From NCBI GenBank assembly GCA_947457325.1, contig CANGVU010000043.1:1-7993 (forward strand): a stretch of DNA of 7,993 nucleotides, read 5' to 3'. This document shows, piece after piece, positions 1 through 7,335 of the stretch. The notes beneath the pieces are model-generated. The model had not been told where the DNA came from, ran no database searches, and worked only from the letters and a program-made list of their open reading frames with translations. Each line of letters opens with the position of its first letter. Within the stretch, counting starts at the first letter, position 1. The position numbers and the translations under genes were made by a program. This DNA is from Flavobacteriales bacterium (GTDB lineage Bacteria > Bacteroidota > Bacteroidia > Flavobacteriales_D > Sanyastnellaceae).

Positions 1-85
1 CGCCCAATTTGATGATTTCCGAACCAATCAGGTTCTCCGCCATTTCTGCTACTTTGTATTTTGTAGCAACGTTGATTTCACTCAC
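1..85 (-). CDS. Probable PLP-dependent aminotransferase, N-terminal fragment (continues beyond the window)
   Basis: Only the first 28 codons are visible; the rest lies beyond base 1. The translation begins (V/M)SEINVATKYKVAEM and goes on to NLIGSEIIKLG. From memory, this last stretch resembles the N-terminal region of fold-type I class I/II aminotransferases of Bacteroidota, which use pyridoxal phosphate to move amino groups between amino acids and 2-oxo acids. None of the PLP-binding residues fall inside the window, so the function is inferred from this short segment alone. The start is set at GTG (83-85), because an in-frame TAG lies eight codons upstream (107-109); an internal ATG at 41-43 is the next alternative. 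The GTG is 10 bases past the fumC stop on the same strand, so it is probably the downstream gene of a fumC transcript. Confidence 0.42.
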   Translation of the reverse strand, partial: MSEINVATKYKVAEMAENLIGSEIIKLG

Positions 86-95
86 AAAAGTTGTA

Positions 96-1490
96 TTATA
101 AGGTTCCTACCATTTTCTTGGGATCTACCCACTCGTTGTATTCTTCCTCGGTCACGTATCCCAATCGCAATGCTTCATGTTTCAAAGTAGTGCCGTTCTT
201 GTGCGCGGTCTTGGCTATTTCCGCTGCTTTGTAATATCCAATCTTGGTATTCAATGCAGTGACCAACATCAATGATCCATTGACCAACTCATCGATGCGG
301 GTGTAGTTCGGCTCGATACCCACTGCACAATGCTCATCAAAGGAAACGCAAGCATCTCCAATCAACTCTGCACTTTGCAAGAAGTTGGCGGCCATCACGG
401 GTTTGAACACGTTCAACTCATAATGTCCTTGTGTTCCGCCAATGGTTATGGCTACGTCGTTGCCCATCACTTGTGCACATACCATGGTCAAAGCTTCGCA
501 TTGTGTTGGATTCACTTTACCGGGCATGATGCTCGATCCTGGTTCGTTTTCTGGAATAAAAATTTCACCAATTCCACTGCGTGGTCCTGAGGCCATCATG
601 CGGATATCATTGGCAATTTTGTTCAATGATACAGCCAACATTTTCAATGCTCCGTGCGCCTCTACCACGCCGTCGTGTGCTGCCAATGCTTCGAATTTGT
701 TGGGTGCTGTTACAAAAGGTAGGTTGCTGAACTCAGCAATCTTTTGCGCTACCAATTCAGAATATCCTTTTGGTGTATTGATTCCAGTTCCTACGGCTGT
801 TCCGCCCAAAGCCAATTCAGACAAATGGGCCAATGTGTTTCCAGTAGCTCTTAGTCCATGATTCAATTGTGCCACATATCCACTCAATTCTTGTCCCAAG
901 GTAACGGGTGTCGCATCCATCAAATGGGTACGACCAATCTTGACCACTTCCATGAAGTCAGCACTCTTCTTTTGCAAAGTATTGCGCAATTGTTCTACAC
1001 CAGGAATGGTTTTGGTCACCACCATTTTGTAGCAAGCAATGTGCATCGCTGTTGGATAAGTATCGTTAGAGCTTTGGCTCTTGTTCACATCGTCGTTGGG
1101 ATTCAATAACATATCTCCTTCTCCCAATTTTCCGCCCAAAAGAACATGTGCACGATTGGCAATGACTTCATTCACGTTCATGTTGCTTTGGGTACCTGAT
1201 CCGGTTTGCCAAATGACCAATGGAAATTGATCGTCCAATTGTCCGGCAATGATCTCATCACAAACTTTGGAAATGATGTCACGCTTTTCTTCAGACAAAA
1301 CCCCCAATGCGCAATTGGCGTGGGCTGCGGCCTTTTTCAAAATACCAAAAGCATAAATGATTTCTTTGGGCATGCTTGCTGCTGGTCCAATCTTGAAATT
1401 GTTGCGGCTGCGTTCAGTTTGGGCTCCCCAATACACATGGGCTGGAACCTTAACTTCCCCCATGGTGTCTTTTTCGATACGATATTCCAT
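96..1490 (-). CDS. fumC: Fumarate hydratase, class II (fumarase C)
   Basis: Catalyses reversible hydration of fumarate to L-malate in the TCA cycle, in the cytosol, as an iron-free homotetramer of the fumarase/aspartase superfamily. The 464-residue product has the usual class II length and all the superfamily signatures: [17 protein letters not shown] (about 98-114), [11 protein letters not shown] (140-150), [16 protein letters not shown] (186-201, with the catalytic His near 189) and the mobile catalytic loop [15 protein letters not shown] (318-332, catalytic Ser 319 or 320). The related aspartase is less likely, because the residues around these motifs (for example [13 protein letters not shown], 352-364) are those of fumarase. 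The ATG at 1488-1490 is preceded by an A-rich leader without a Shine-Dalgarno sequence, as is usual in Bacteroidota. It starts 24 bases after the prfB stop, so co-transcription with prfB is likely. Being Fe-S free, this class stays active under oxidative stress. Confidence 0.97.
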   Translation of the reverse strand: MEYRIEKDTMGEVKVPAHVYWGAQTERSRNNFKIGPAASMPKEIIYAFGILKKAAAHANCALGVLSEEKRDIISKVCDEIIAGQLDDQFPLVIWQTGSGTQSNMNVNEVIANRAHVLLGGKLGEGDMLLNPNDDVNKSQSSNDTYPTAMHIACYKMVVTKTIPGVEQLRNTLQKKSADFMEVVKIGRTHLMDATPVTLGQELSGYVAQLNHGLRATGNTLAHLSELALGGTAVGTGINTPKGYSELVAQKIAEFSNLPFVTAPNKFEALAAHDGVVEAHGALKMLAVSLNKIANDIRMMASGPRSGIGEIFIPENEPGSSIMPGKVNPTQCEALTMVCAQVMGNDVAITIGGTQGHYELNVFKPVMAANFLQSAELIGDACVSFDEHCAVGIEPNYTRIDELVNGSLMLVTALNTKIGYYKAAEIAKTAHKNGTTLKHEALRLGYVTEEEYNEWVDPKKMVGTL

Positions 1491-1514
1491 GTTGTTTTTT
1501 ATTGCAATTTGTTT

Positions 1515-2613
1515 TTATTCTACTCCTTTGCCTTGCTGCATTAGGAAGGACTTTAAAAATTCACCGATATCTCCATCCATTACCCCATCCACGTCACTGG
1601 TCTCATGTCCTGTGCGCACGTCTTTGACCAATTTGTATGGCTGCATGACGTAGTTGCGGATTTGTGATCCCCATTCGATTTTCTTTTTCTCTGCTTCAAT
1701 CTCATCACGGGCTGACATGCGCTTGGCCAATTCCATTTCATACAATTGCGATTTCAACAATTGCATGGCCTTCTCTTTGTTCTGAAGCTGCGAGCGGGTT
1801 TCGGTGTTGTCGATGATGATGCCGGTGGGTTTGTGTCGCAAACGAACCCCTGTCTCCACCTTGTTTACGTTTTGTCCTCCAGCACCGCCTGAACGGAAAG
1901 TGTCCCAGGTGATATCCGCAGGATTGATGTCGATTTCAATCGAATCATCCACCAATGGATAGACATAAACAGAAACAAATGAGGTATGTCTCTTGGCGTT
2001 GGAGTCAAACGGAGAAATGCGCACCAAGCGGTGAACGCCATTTTCGCCTTTCAACATGCCAAAAGCAAACTCACCGTTGAATTCCAGAGTACATTGTTTG
2101 ACACCTGCCACATCGCCCTCTTGCATATCGAGCTCCTTGACATTGTATCCACTTTTTTGTCCCCACATCAAGTACATGCGCATGAGCATTCCTGCCCAAT
2201 CGCAACTTTCTGTTCCTCCAGCACCGGCGGTGATTTGCATGACCGCGCTCAAACCGTCTTCCTCAGCGGAAAGCATGTTTTTGAATTCTAAATCTTCGAT
2301 TGTTTTTTCGGCGGTGGCATAAGCAGCGTTTAGCTCCTCTTCTGTTGCGGCGTCTTCTTTGAAAAAATCGAACAATACTTCGAGGTCGTCTGCCCCAGCC
2401 GCGCATTGGCGATGGGCCTCTACCCACATTTTGCGGGTTCTGATTTGACGCATGATGGACTCTGCTTTTTTTGGATCATTCCAAAAACCAGGGTCCTGCG
2501 TTAGTTTTTCGTCTTCTTGAATTTGGAGTTTCTTAGTCTCCACGTCAAAGGTACCTCCCGAGCGCAAACGCGCGCTCCTTCAGCCCATTGATTGCGTCTA
2601 CTGTTACAGTCAT
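1515..2613 (-). CDS. prfB: Peptide chain release factor 2, made by programmed +1 frameshift
   Basis: RF2 recognises UGA and UAA stop codons in the ribosomal A site and triggers peptide release. The gene is in two frames. The first begins at ATG 2611-2613, encodes 22 residues ([20 protein letters not shown] then YL) and meets UGA at 2545-2547. Skipping one base there joins it to a 343-residue frame beginning [10 protein letters not shown] and ending at TAA 1515-1517. The joined product is 365 residues, the same length as E. coli RF2. It carries the SPF stop-codon tripeptide that defines RF2 (residues 200-202 of the joined protein, in RISPFDSN) and the GGQ peptidyl-transferase motif (245-247, in [16 protein letters not shown]). 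The residue before GGQ-Gly is the common Ala. Without the frameshift, the second frame would have to begin at a TTG (2565-2567) and would replace the normal N-terminus with MRSGGTF, which is unlikely. An upstream promoter element lies at 2638-2645, and fumC follows 24 bases downstream. Confidence 0.96.
2544..2559 (-). promoter_or_regulatory. Programmed +1 ribosomal frameshift site of prfB
   Basis: On the coding strand this reads GGGAGG TAC CTT TGA C. It contains every part of the classical RF2 recoding signal: a Shine-Dalgarno-like GGGAGG, three bases of spacing, the slippery CUU codon, and a UGA followed by C, a context that terminates poorly. In E. coli and many other bacteria, scarce RF2 makes the ribosome pause at this UGA and slip forward by one base, so more RF2 is made; plentiful RF2 terminates translation here. 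The spacing and order match the E. coli site, so the same autoregulatory loop is inferred. Confidence 0.95.
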
Positions 2614-2637
2614 ATTTGGGTGAAAAAAAGTTCGGCG

Positions 2638-2645
2638 CAAAGATA
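2638..2645 (-). promoter_or_regulatory. Probable prfB promoter, Bacteroidota -7 element
   Basis: The coding strand reads TATCTTTG followed by CG, an exact match to the Bacteroidota primary sigma -7 consensus TAnnTTTG. It would start transcription about 18-20 bases before the prfB ATG at 2613, leaving a short leader. I see no good TTG/TTTG -33 partner at the usual distance upstream; that region is an A-tract. The element separates prfB-fumC from the sod-ispG unit. Confidence 0.55.
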
Positions 2646-2704
2646 CTCCTTTATGCTGTGTTTTTTTTAGGATTGATAAAGTATTGATGAAATATCCAGA
2701 TCGG

Positions 2705-4624
2705 TTATTTTGAAGCAAGCTCTACCCAATCACCGTGCTCCCGTATCAAAGCAATCAACTCATCGACAGCTTCTTCCTCGGGTACATTTTTCTTGACCAC
2801 TGTTTTTTCCTTGTACAAGGTGATTTTTCCCGGTCCAGTGCCCACGTATCCATAGTCCGCATCCGCCATTTCGCCTGGTCCATTCACGATGCATCCCATT
2901 ATGCCAATCTTAATGCCTTTCAAATGTGAAGTGCGCGAACGAATCTTGGCTGTGGTTTCTTGTAAGTCAAAAAGTGTCCTTCCACAAGATGGGCAGGAAA
3001 TGTATTCTGTTTTGGAGATGCGTGTTCTGGTGGCTTGCAATATTCCGAATGCGGTTGAATTGACGCGTTGCAATGCTATGTTTGGGGCTGTCAACATCAA
3101 GCCATCTCCCAAACCGTCGATGAATAATGCTCCTTGATCTACCGCACTGTTCAACATAAAGACGTCTTCAGAATCGGTAGTGTATTGGGTATGAACAATA
3201 ATAGGTGTTTTGCAGTTGGCTGCCATCAATTGCAGATAGGTCGATCTCAAATCCATCACCTGCAAGGGATGAATGGAAGAAAGCAAAATGACCGCGGTTG
3301 GGTCTTTCTGGATTTCATCCACTATACCATCCGTCAATTCTTGGGTTTGAACTTGGATGAAGTTGATTTCATCATGCTTTTTCGCGCTCGCCAAATATTG
3401 CTCTATAGACCAACAAGGATAGGTGCGAATGGCGGTTGTATTTTTTAACCAATTGGCTCCATTCTGGATGATGCCCAAAGTTCCGGGAATGTCAAAATGA
3501 ATGCTTTGATCGCCAATGAAAATATAGTCGCAAGCCAGGTCACTCAGGTTCCATTTGTCCATCGGCACACTGTACTGATAGCCAGCTCCAAAAAAGCTGG
3601 AAGGATTGATTTCATTGCGATTACTGAGGTTCATGATGACCACAGGTGCATGTTTTCCTCCGATGTTATTGATCTCGGAAGTTTCTCTTCTTTGGTAAGA
3701 GAACGGATTGATGTTGTACTCCCTTCTTGTTGTTTCTGAATACAACGCTCTGTCGTGATAGCGATCGGCCAAAATCTTGGCAACTGGTATTTCAAATTCA
3801 GGCGCCTCGGTCAAAGAAACGCGAATGGTATCTCCAATGCCATCTTCTAACAAAGTACCAATTCCTACAGCCGATTTGATTCGGCCATCTTCCCCATCAC
3901 CTGCTTCCGTTACCCCCAAGTGAAGCGGGTAGTTCATGCCTTCATCCATCATGGTTTTCATGAGCAGACGATAAGCTTGAACCATGACCAATGTGTTGGA
4001 GGCTTTCATGGAGATGACAATCTCATGAAAGTCATTTTTTCTACAAATGCGCAAGAATTCCATGGCGCTTTCCACCATTCCTTCAGGGGTATCTCCATAC
4101 CTGCTGAGGATGCGATCACTGAGTGAACCATGGTTGGTTCCGATGCGCATGGCGGTGCCGTGTTCCTTGCAAATGAGAACAAGCGGAGTAAAACGCTCTT
4201 CGATGCGCTCTAGCTCCGCTTGATAAGTTTCGTCGGTATAGTCAATCTCTTCAAACTTCTTCTTGTCCGCGTAGTTTCCGGGATTCACACGCACTTTTTC
4301 AATCAACTTGGCTGCAATTTCAGCCGCATTGGGTGTAAAGTGGATGTCGGCAACCAAAGGTGTTTTGTATCCTTTGTCAACCAACATTTTTTTGATGTTG
4401 GCTAGGTTCTCAGCCTCGTTTTTGCTAGGGGCAGTAATGCGAACCAATTCGCATCCAGCATCAATCATTCTTATGCTTTCCGCAACAGTACCTTCCGTGT
4501 CCATGGTGTCCACAGTGGTCATGCTTTGCAAACGAATGGGGTTTTCACCGCCGATGCCAATAGAGCCTACCTTGACGGCGCGAGAAGGAAAGCGTTTGTA
4601 TTGAAAAAGATCGACGCAGTACAT
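2705..4624 (-). CDS. ispG: 4-hydroxy-3-methylbut-2-en-1-yl diphosphate synthase (IspG/GcpE), long form
   Basis: Performs the penultimate step of the MEP isoprenoid pathway: reductive ring opening of methylerythritol cyclodiphosphate to HMBPP, using a [4Fe-4S] cluster and an electron donor such as ferredoxin or flavodoxin. At 639 residues it is the long, three-domain form known from Bacteroidota, Chlamydiae and plastids; the E. coli type has about 370. The N-terminal TIM barrel (about 1-295) includes IRLQSMTTVDTMDTEGTV and VRVNPGNYADK. An inserted domain (about 300-530) separates it from the C-terminal Fe-S domain. The cluster ligands are visible as SCPSCGRT (Cys544, Cys547) and GIMGCIVNGPGEMADADYG (Cys578, Glu585). 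The Cys-to-Glu distance of seven matches the known three-Cys, one-Glu ligation. The ATG shares its A with the last base of the sod stop codon (TAATG), so translation is probably coupled. [15 protein letters not shown] is the expected N-terminus for this form. It ends at TAA 2705-2707, with no clear terminator after it. Confidence 0.96.
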   Translation of the reverse strand: MYCVDLFQYKRFPSRAVKVGSIGIGGENPIRLQSMTTVDTMDTEGTVAESIRMIDAGCELVRITAPSKNEAENLANIKKMLVDKGYKTPLVADIHFTPNAAEIAAKLIEKVRVNPGNYADKKKFEEIDYTDETYQAELERIEERFTPLVLICKEHGTAMRIGTNHGSLSDRILSRYGDTPEGMVESAMEFLRICRKNDFHEIVISMKASNTLVMVQAYRLLMKTMMDEGMNYPLHLGVTEAGDGEDGRIKSAVGIGTLLEDGIGDTIRVSLTEAPEFEIPVAKILADRYHDRALYSETTRREYNINPFSYQRRETSEINNIGGKHAPVVIMNLSNRNEINPSSFFGAGYQYSVPMDKWNLSDLACDYIFIGDQSIHFDIPGTLGIIQNGANWLKNTTAIRTYPCWSIEQYLASAKKHDEINFIQVQTQELTDGIVDEIQKDPTAVILLSSIHPLQVMDLRSTYLQLMAANCKTPIIVHTQYTTDSEDVFMLNSAVDQGALFIDGLGDGLMLTAPNIALQRVNSTAFGILQATRTRISKTEYISCPSCGRTLFDLQETTAKIRSRTSHLKGIKIGIMGCIVNGPGEMADADYGYVGTGPGKITLYKEKTVVKKNVPEEEAVDELIALIREHGDWVELASK

Positions 4625-5226
4625 TATTTGTTCGCGTTGTATTTTTCGCCAACAATGCTCCAGTTGATTACATTGAAAAAGGCGTTGATGTAATCAGGGC
4701 GACGGTTTTGGTAATGCAAGTAGTAAGCGTGTTCCCAAACATCGATTCCAAGGATGGGGAAACCACCGCAAGAACCGGGCATCAATGGATTGTCTTGATT
4801 GGGCGTAGAACATACCTCAACCTTTCCACCCTTGTGCACACACAACCATGCCCAGCCAGAACCAAAGCGAGTGGTGGCTGCTTTTGCAAATGCATCCTTG
4901 AAAGCTTCGTAAGAACCAAAGGCTTCATTGATGGCATTGGCCAAATCTCCTTCTGGTGCATTGGCACCTCCTGGAGTCATGATTTCCCAGAATAAGTTGT
5001 GGTTATAAAAACCACCACCGTTGTTGCGAATGGCTGGAGTATCAAAGCCAGAAGTCATCAAGTCTTCGATGGTTTGTCCTGCCAAAGGAGAGTTTTCCAA
5101 GGCAGCGTTCAAATTGTTGGTGTATGCCGCATGGTGCTTGCTGTGGTGGATTTCCATGGTGCGCGCATCAATGTGTGGTTCCAAAGCGCCATAGGCATAA
5201 GGAAGGGGGGCTAATTCAAACTTCAT
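4624..5226 (-). CDS. sodA: Superoxide dismutase, Mn/Fe family, probably Mn-type
   Basis: Disproportionates superoxide to oxygen and hydrogen peroxide. Taken from ATG 5224-5226 the product is 200 residues, the family's usual size. The metal ligands are in place: His27 (MEIHHSKHH), His76 (FYNHNLFW), Asp162 and His166 (DVWEHAYY). Tyr35 and His31 are the usual gateway and second-shell residues. [14 protein letters not shown], with Gly near the site where Fe enzymes carry an active-site Gln, and [10 protein letters not shown], with Gln144, are the Mn-type pattern; metal use by both Mn and Fe cannot be ruled out. The short start is preferred because it begins directly before the conserved domain, has an A-rich leader, and has a promoter-like pair upstream. 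An in-frame ATG at 5317-5319 would add 31 residues resembling a lipoprotein signal, which would move the enzyme to the envelope. The stop overlaps the ispG start by one base. Confidence 0.93.
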   Translation of the reverse strand: MKFELAPLPYAYGALEPHIDARTMEIHHSKHHAAYTNNLNAALENSPLAGQTIEDLMTSGFDTPAIRNNGGGFYNHNLFWEIMTPGGANAPEGDLANAINEAFGSYEAFKDAFAKAATTRFGSGWAWLCVHKGGKVEVCSTPNQDNPLMPGSCGGFPILGIDVWEHAYYLHYQNRRPDYINAFFNVINWSIVGEKYNANK

Positions 5227-5241
5227 ATGGTTATTTTTTTG

Positions 5242-5276
5242 CGAAAATAGTTTACATGAGAATAAGAAGACCAAAA
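5242..5276 (-). promoter_or_regulatory. Possible promoter for sodA-ispG
   Basis: The coding strand has TTTTGG (5271-5276), then 22 bases from the end of TTTG to TATTTTCG (5242-5249). The second element differs from TAnnTTTG at one position, and the spacing is at the upper end of what is seen in Bacteroidota. Transcription would begin roughly 10 bases before the ATG at 5226, giving a very short A-rich leader. If this promoter is the real one, the 31-residue upstream extension could not be translated from its message. Confidence 0.38.
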
Positions 5277-5382
5277 GCAATGAAAACATTGCGGGATGTG
5301 TGTATAATTTAATTCTCATACCCTCAAAAAAAATTAGTCAAGAAATTGTTCACACCATGCATAAAAATGCCTATTCCTTTCG

Positions 5383-5390
5383 GATATTTG
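5383..5390 (+). promoter_or_regulatory. Weak candidate -7 element for the mreBCD operon
   Basis: GATATTTG, followed by C, matches TAnnTTTG in all but its first base, on the strand and at the distance (about 50 bases) expected for mreB. No convincing TTG is found at the normal -33 distance; the nearest lies 34 bases upstream, which is too far. If used, transcription would begin at about 5395, at the base of the inverted repeat. Confidence 0.27.
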
Positions 5391-5395
5391 CATAC

Positions 5396-5410
5396 GAGGC
5401 AAACTGCCTC
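5396..5410 (+). repeat. Perfect inverted repeat (GAGGCA AAC TGCCTC) ahead of mreB
   Basis: Two six-base arms pair perfectly around a three-base loop, ending 29 bases before the mreB ATG. It is not followed by a T-tract, so it is not a standard intrinsic terminator. It lies in the mreB leader or at its transcription start, so it could be an mRNA 5' hairpin or a small protein-binding site. The function is not known. Confidence 0.5.
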
Positions 5411-5439
5411 TCACCTAACAAGAAATATTATTACACCAA

Positions 5440-6465
5440 ATGGGATTGTTTAGCTTCCTGACTCAGGAAATCGCCATTGACTTGGGCACGGCCAACACCA
5501 TCATTATCATGAATGATAAGGTTGTGGTAGATGAGCCATCGATTATCGCCAGAGACCGTACCACCGGAAAGACTGTGGCTGTGGGGCGTCAAGCGCAACA
5601 GATGCACGGAAAGACCCATGAGAATATCAAGACCATTAGACCTTTGAAGGATGGTGTAATTGCTGACTTCCACGCTGCAGAAGACATGATCAAGGGGATG
5701 ATCAAGATGATCAACCGTGGTCGCAACTTGTTTCAACCTTCATTGCGCATGGTGATTTGTATCCCTTCTGGCATCACTGAGGTGGAGAAGCGCGCGGTTA
5801 AAGACAGCGCTGAGCATGCTGGAGCCAAGGAGGTCTACTTGATTCACGAGCCAATGGCAGCGGCCATCGGTATTGGTATTGATGTGGAAGAACCAATGGG
5901 AAACATGGTCATCGACATAGGTGGCGGTACTTCAGAAATTGCTGTCATTGCTTTGGGTGGTATTGTTACCGATAAAAACATCCGTGTCGCTGGTGATGAA
6001 CTGACACAAGACATAGAAGATTACATGCGCCGTCAGCACAACCTCCAAGTAGGAGAGCGCACGGCCGAGCAGATAAAAATTGAAGTGGGTGCTGCACTCC
6101 CTGAGCTGGAGAACCCACCAGCGGATTACAGCGTGCGCGGAAGAGACATGCTCTCAGGTATTCCAAAAGAAATCAAGGTGAGTTACTCCGAGATTGCAGG
6201 TGCATTGGACAACAGCATTTGTAAAATCGAAGAGGCTATCATGTCTTGCTTGGACAATACACCTCCTGAATTGTCTGCAGACATTTACAAGACCGGAATT
6301 TATTTGGCCGGTGGTGGTGGATTGTTGAGAGGTTTGGACAAACGCATTCAAGATAAGACCAAATTGCCTGTGCACGTAGCGGATGATCCATTGCGCGCAG
6401 TGGCCAGAGGTACGGGAATCGCCCTGAAAAACATCAACCGTTTCCAATTCTTGATGAGAGAATAA
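5440..6465 (+). CDS. mreB: Rod shape-determining protein MreB (bacterial actin)
   Basis: Forms ATP-dependent, membrane-associated filaments that guide side-wall peptidoglycan synthesis. The 341-residue product has the usual length and the actin-fold nucleotide motifs: phosphate 1, IDLGTANT (13-20); CIPSGITEVEKRA (107-119); the catalytic-Glu region HEPMAAAIG (136-144, Glu137); phosphate 2, VIDIGGGTSEIAV (157-169); and the adenosine loop IYLAGGGGLLRG (287-298). The N-terminus MGLFSFLTQE is short and hydrophobic and may help hold the filament on the membrane. MreB is favoured over the plasmid actin ParM and over FtsA because the whole chain aligns with the MreB pattern without an added domain, and because of its neighbours. 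It is the first gene of the plus-strand cluster, with mreC 15 bases downstream, and is divergent from sodA. Confidence 0.97.
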   Translation: MGLFSFLTQEIAIDLGTANTIIIMNDKVVVDEPSIIARDRTTGKTVAVGRQAQQMHGKTHENIKTIRPLKDGVIADFHAAEDMIKGMIKMINRGRNLFQPSLRMVICIPSGITEVEKRAVKDSAEHAGAKEVYLIHEPMAAAIGIGIDVEEPMGNMVIDIGGGTSEIAVIALGGIVTDKNIRVAGDELTQDIEDYMRRQHNLQVGERTAEQIKIEVGAALPELENPPADYSVRGRDMLSGIPKEIKVSYSEIAGALDNSICKIEEAIMSCLDNTPPELSADIYKTGIYLAGGGGLLRGLDKRIQDKTKLPVHVADDPLRAVARGTGIALKNINRFQFLMRE

Positions 6466-6480
6466 TTTGCGTTTTAGGGA

Positions 6481-7335
6481 ATGAAGAACATTATTGAGTT
6501 ACTAAAGCGGCATTTTGTCTTTGTTCTTTTTTTAATCCTCTTTGTTTTTTCATTGGTGGTTTTGTTTTCAAGCAATCGATACCACAATGCTTCTTTCTTC
6601 TCTCAGAGTTCTGATTGGGTTGGAAAAATTTACGATTGGCGTGATCAGTTGCAACGCTATTTGCGTCTGAAGGAAATCAACGACCAATTGGCTTTGGAGA
6701 ATGCCAATCTTCGTTCTCAATTGCCAGAAAATTATTTCTTTATCGATACCACTAAACATGACGTTCAAGATAGCATTCGTAAGCAACGCTATTTTTTCCG
6801 TTCAGCCAAGGTGAGCAATGCGTCTGTTAACAGAGAAAGCAATTACTTGACATTGGATCGAGGACGATTGGGTGGTATTTTACCCAACATGGGTGTCATC
6901 ACCAACGGTAGTGTTGTGGGAGTTGTCTCCAGTGTGAGCGATCATTTTTCTGTGGTACTTCCCATATTGAATCCCAAATTTCAAGAGAGCGTGAAGATGA
7001 AGGGTAGTGGCGACTTTGGATTGATTGCATGGCCTCCCGGTTCAGACCCTGCCTACGCTGATGTCAAAGACATTCCCAAACATGTGCAGGTGAGCATTGG
7101 AGATACCGTTCTTACAACAGGTTATGGCTCTCACTTCCCTGCGGATCTTTTCATTGGGTATGTGAGCGAATTGAATGACCAACCCGAAGAAAATTTTCAC
7201 CGTATTAAAATACAACTCGCCACGGACTTCAGAAAATTAAGTCATGTTCAAGTGGTGAGTGATATTCTAAAACAAGAACAAGATTCATTATTAATTCAAC
7301 AACAACAACGCGATGGGGTCGAAGACAATAACTAG
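6481..7335 (+). CDS. mreC: Rod shape-determining protein MreC
   Basis: A bitopic inner-membrane protein whose periplasmic part bridges MreB/MreD and PBP2 and helps activate PBP2. The 284 residues show a short basic cytoplasmic end (MKNIIELLKRH), one transmembrane helix (about 11-30), a coiled-coil stretch (about 53-82, LKEINDQLALENANLRSQL) and a beta-rich MreC domain (about 105-262). Family signatures include NYLTLDRGRLGGILPNMGVI (121-140) and GDTVLTTGYGSHFPADLFIG (207-226). The C-terminus is rich in Gln and polar residues (KQEQDSLLIQQQQ), as is common for unstructured tails. It begins 15 bases after mreB, and its last 23 bases overlap mreD in another frame. It ends at TAG, unlike the TAA used by the other complete genes here. 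Confidence 0.95.
   Translation: MKNIIELLKRHFVFVLFLILFVFSLVVLFSSNRYHNASFFSQSSDWVGKIYDWRDQLQRYLRLKEINDQLALENANLRSQLPENYFFIDTTKHDVQDSIRKQRYFFRSAKVSNASVNRESNYLTLDRGRLGGILPNMGVITNGSVVGVVSSVSDHFSVVLPILNPKFQESVKMKGSGDFGLIAWPPGSDPAYADVKDIPKHVQVSIGDTVLTTGYGSHFPADLFIGYVSELNDQPEENFHRIKIQLATDFRKLSHVQVVSDILKQEQDSLLIQQQQRDGVEDNN

Noticed and set aside
1515..2567. A 350-residue release factor starting at TTG 2567, or prfB read as a broken gene
   Set aside because: The first seven residues of that reading do not look like RF2, whereas the upstream 22-codon frame with the classical recoding site gives a normal RF2 N-terminus and full length.
2614..2704. Intrinsic terminator between ispG and prfB
   Set aside because: The T-run (2661-2668) is on the plus strand, so it is an A-run in the minus-strand transcript, and no stem of useful length precedes it. 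Only a short direct repeat (ATTGAT twice) is seen.
2735..4604. Several plus-strand open frames of 60-100 codons opposite ispG
   Set aside because: They lie fully within a well-supported gene on the other strand, have no recognisable domain and no leader signals; they are shadows of its codon pattern.
5303..5308. TATAAT on the plus strand as a sigma-70 -10 box for mreB
   Set aside because: The Bacteroidota primary sigma does not use this consensus, there is no -35 at the right spacing (a TTG lies only 11 bases upstream), and it is about 130 bases from the gene.
5325..5336. Homopolymer A/T runs in the sodA-mreB gap as terminators
   Set aside because: No stem-loop adjoins them, and the genes on either side diverge, so no transcript needs to end here.
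5431..5736. A 101-codon minus-strand frame over the start of mreB
   Set aside because: It is antisense to the highly conserved N-terminus of MreB and its sequence is of low-complexity shadow type.
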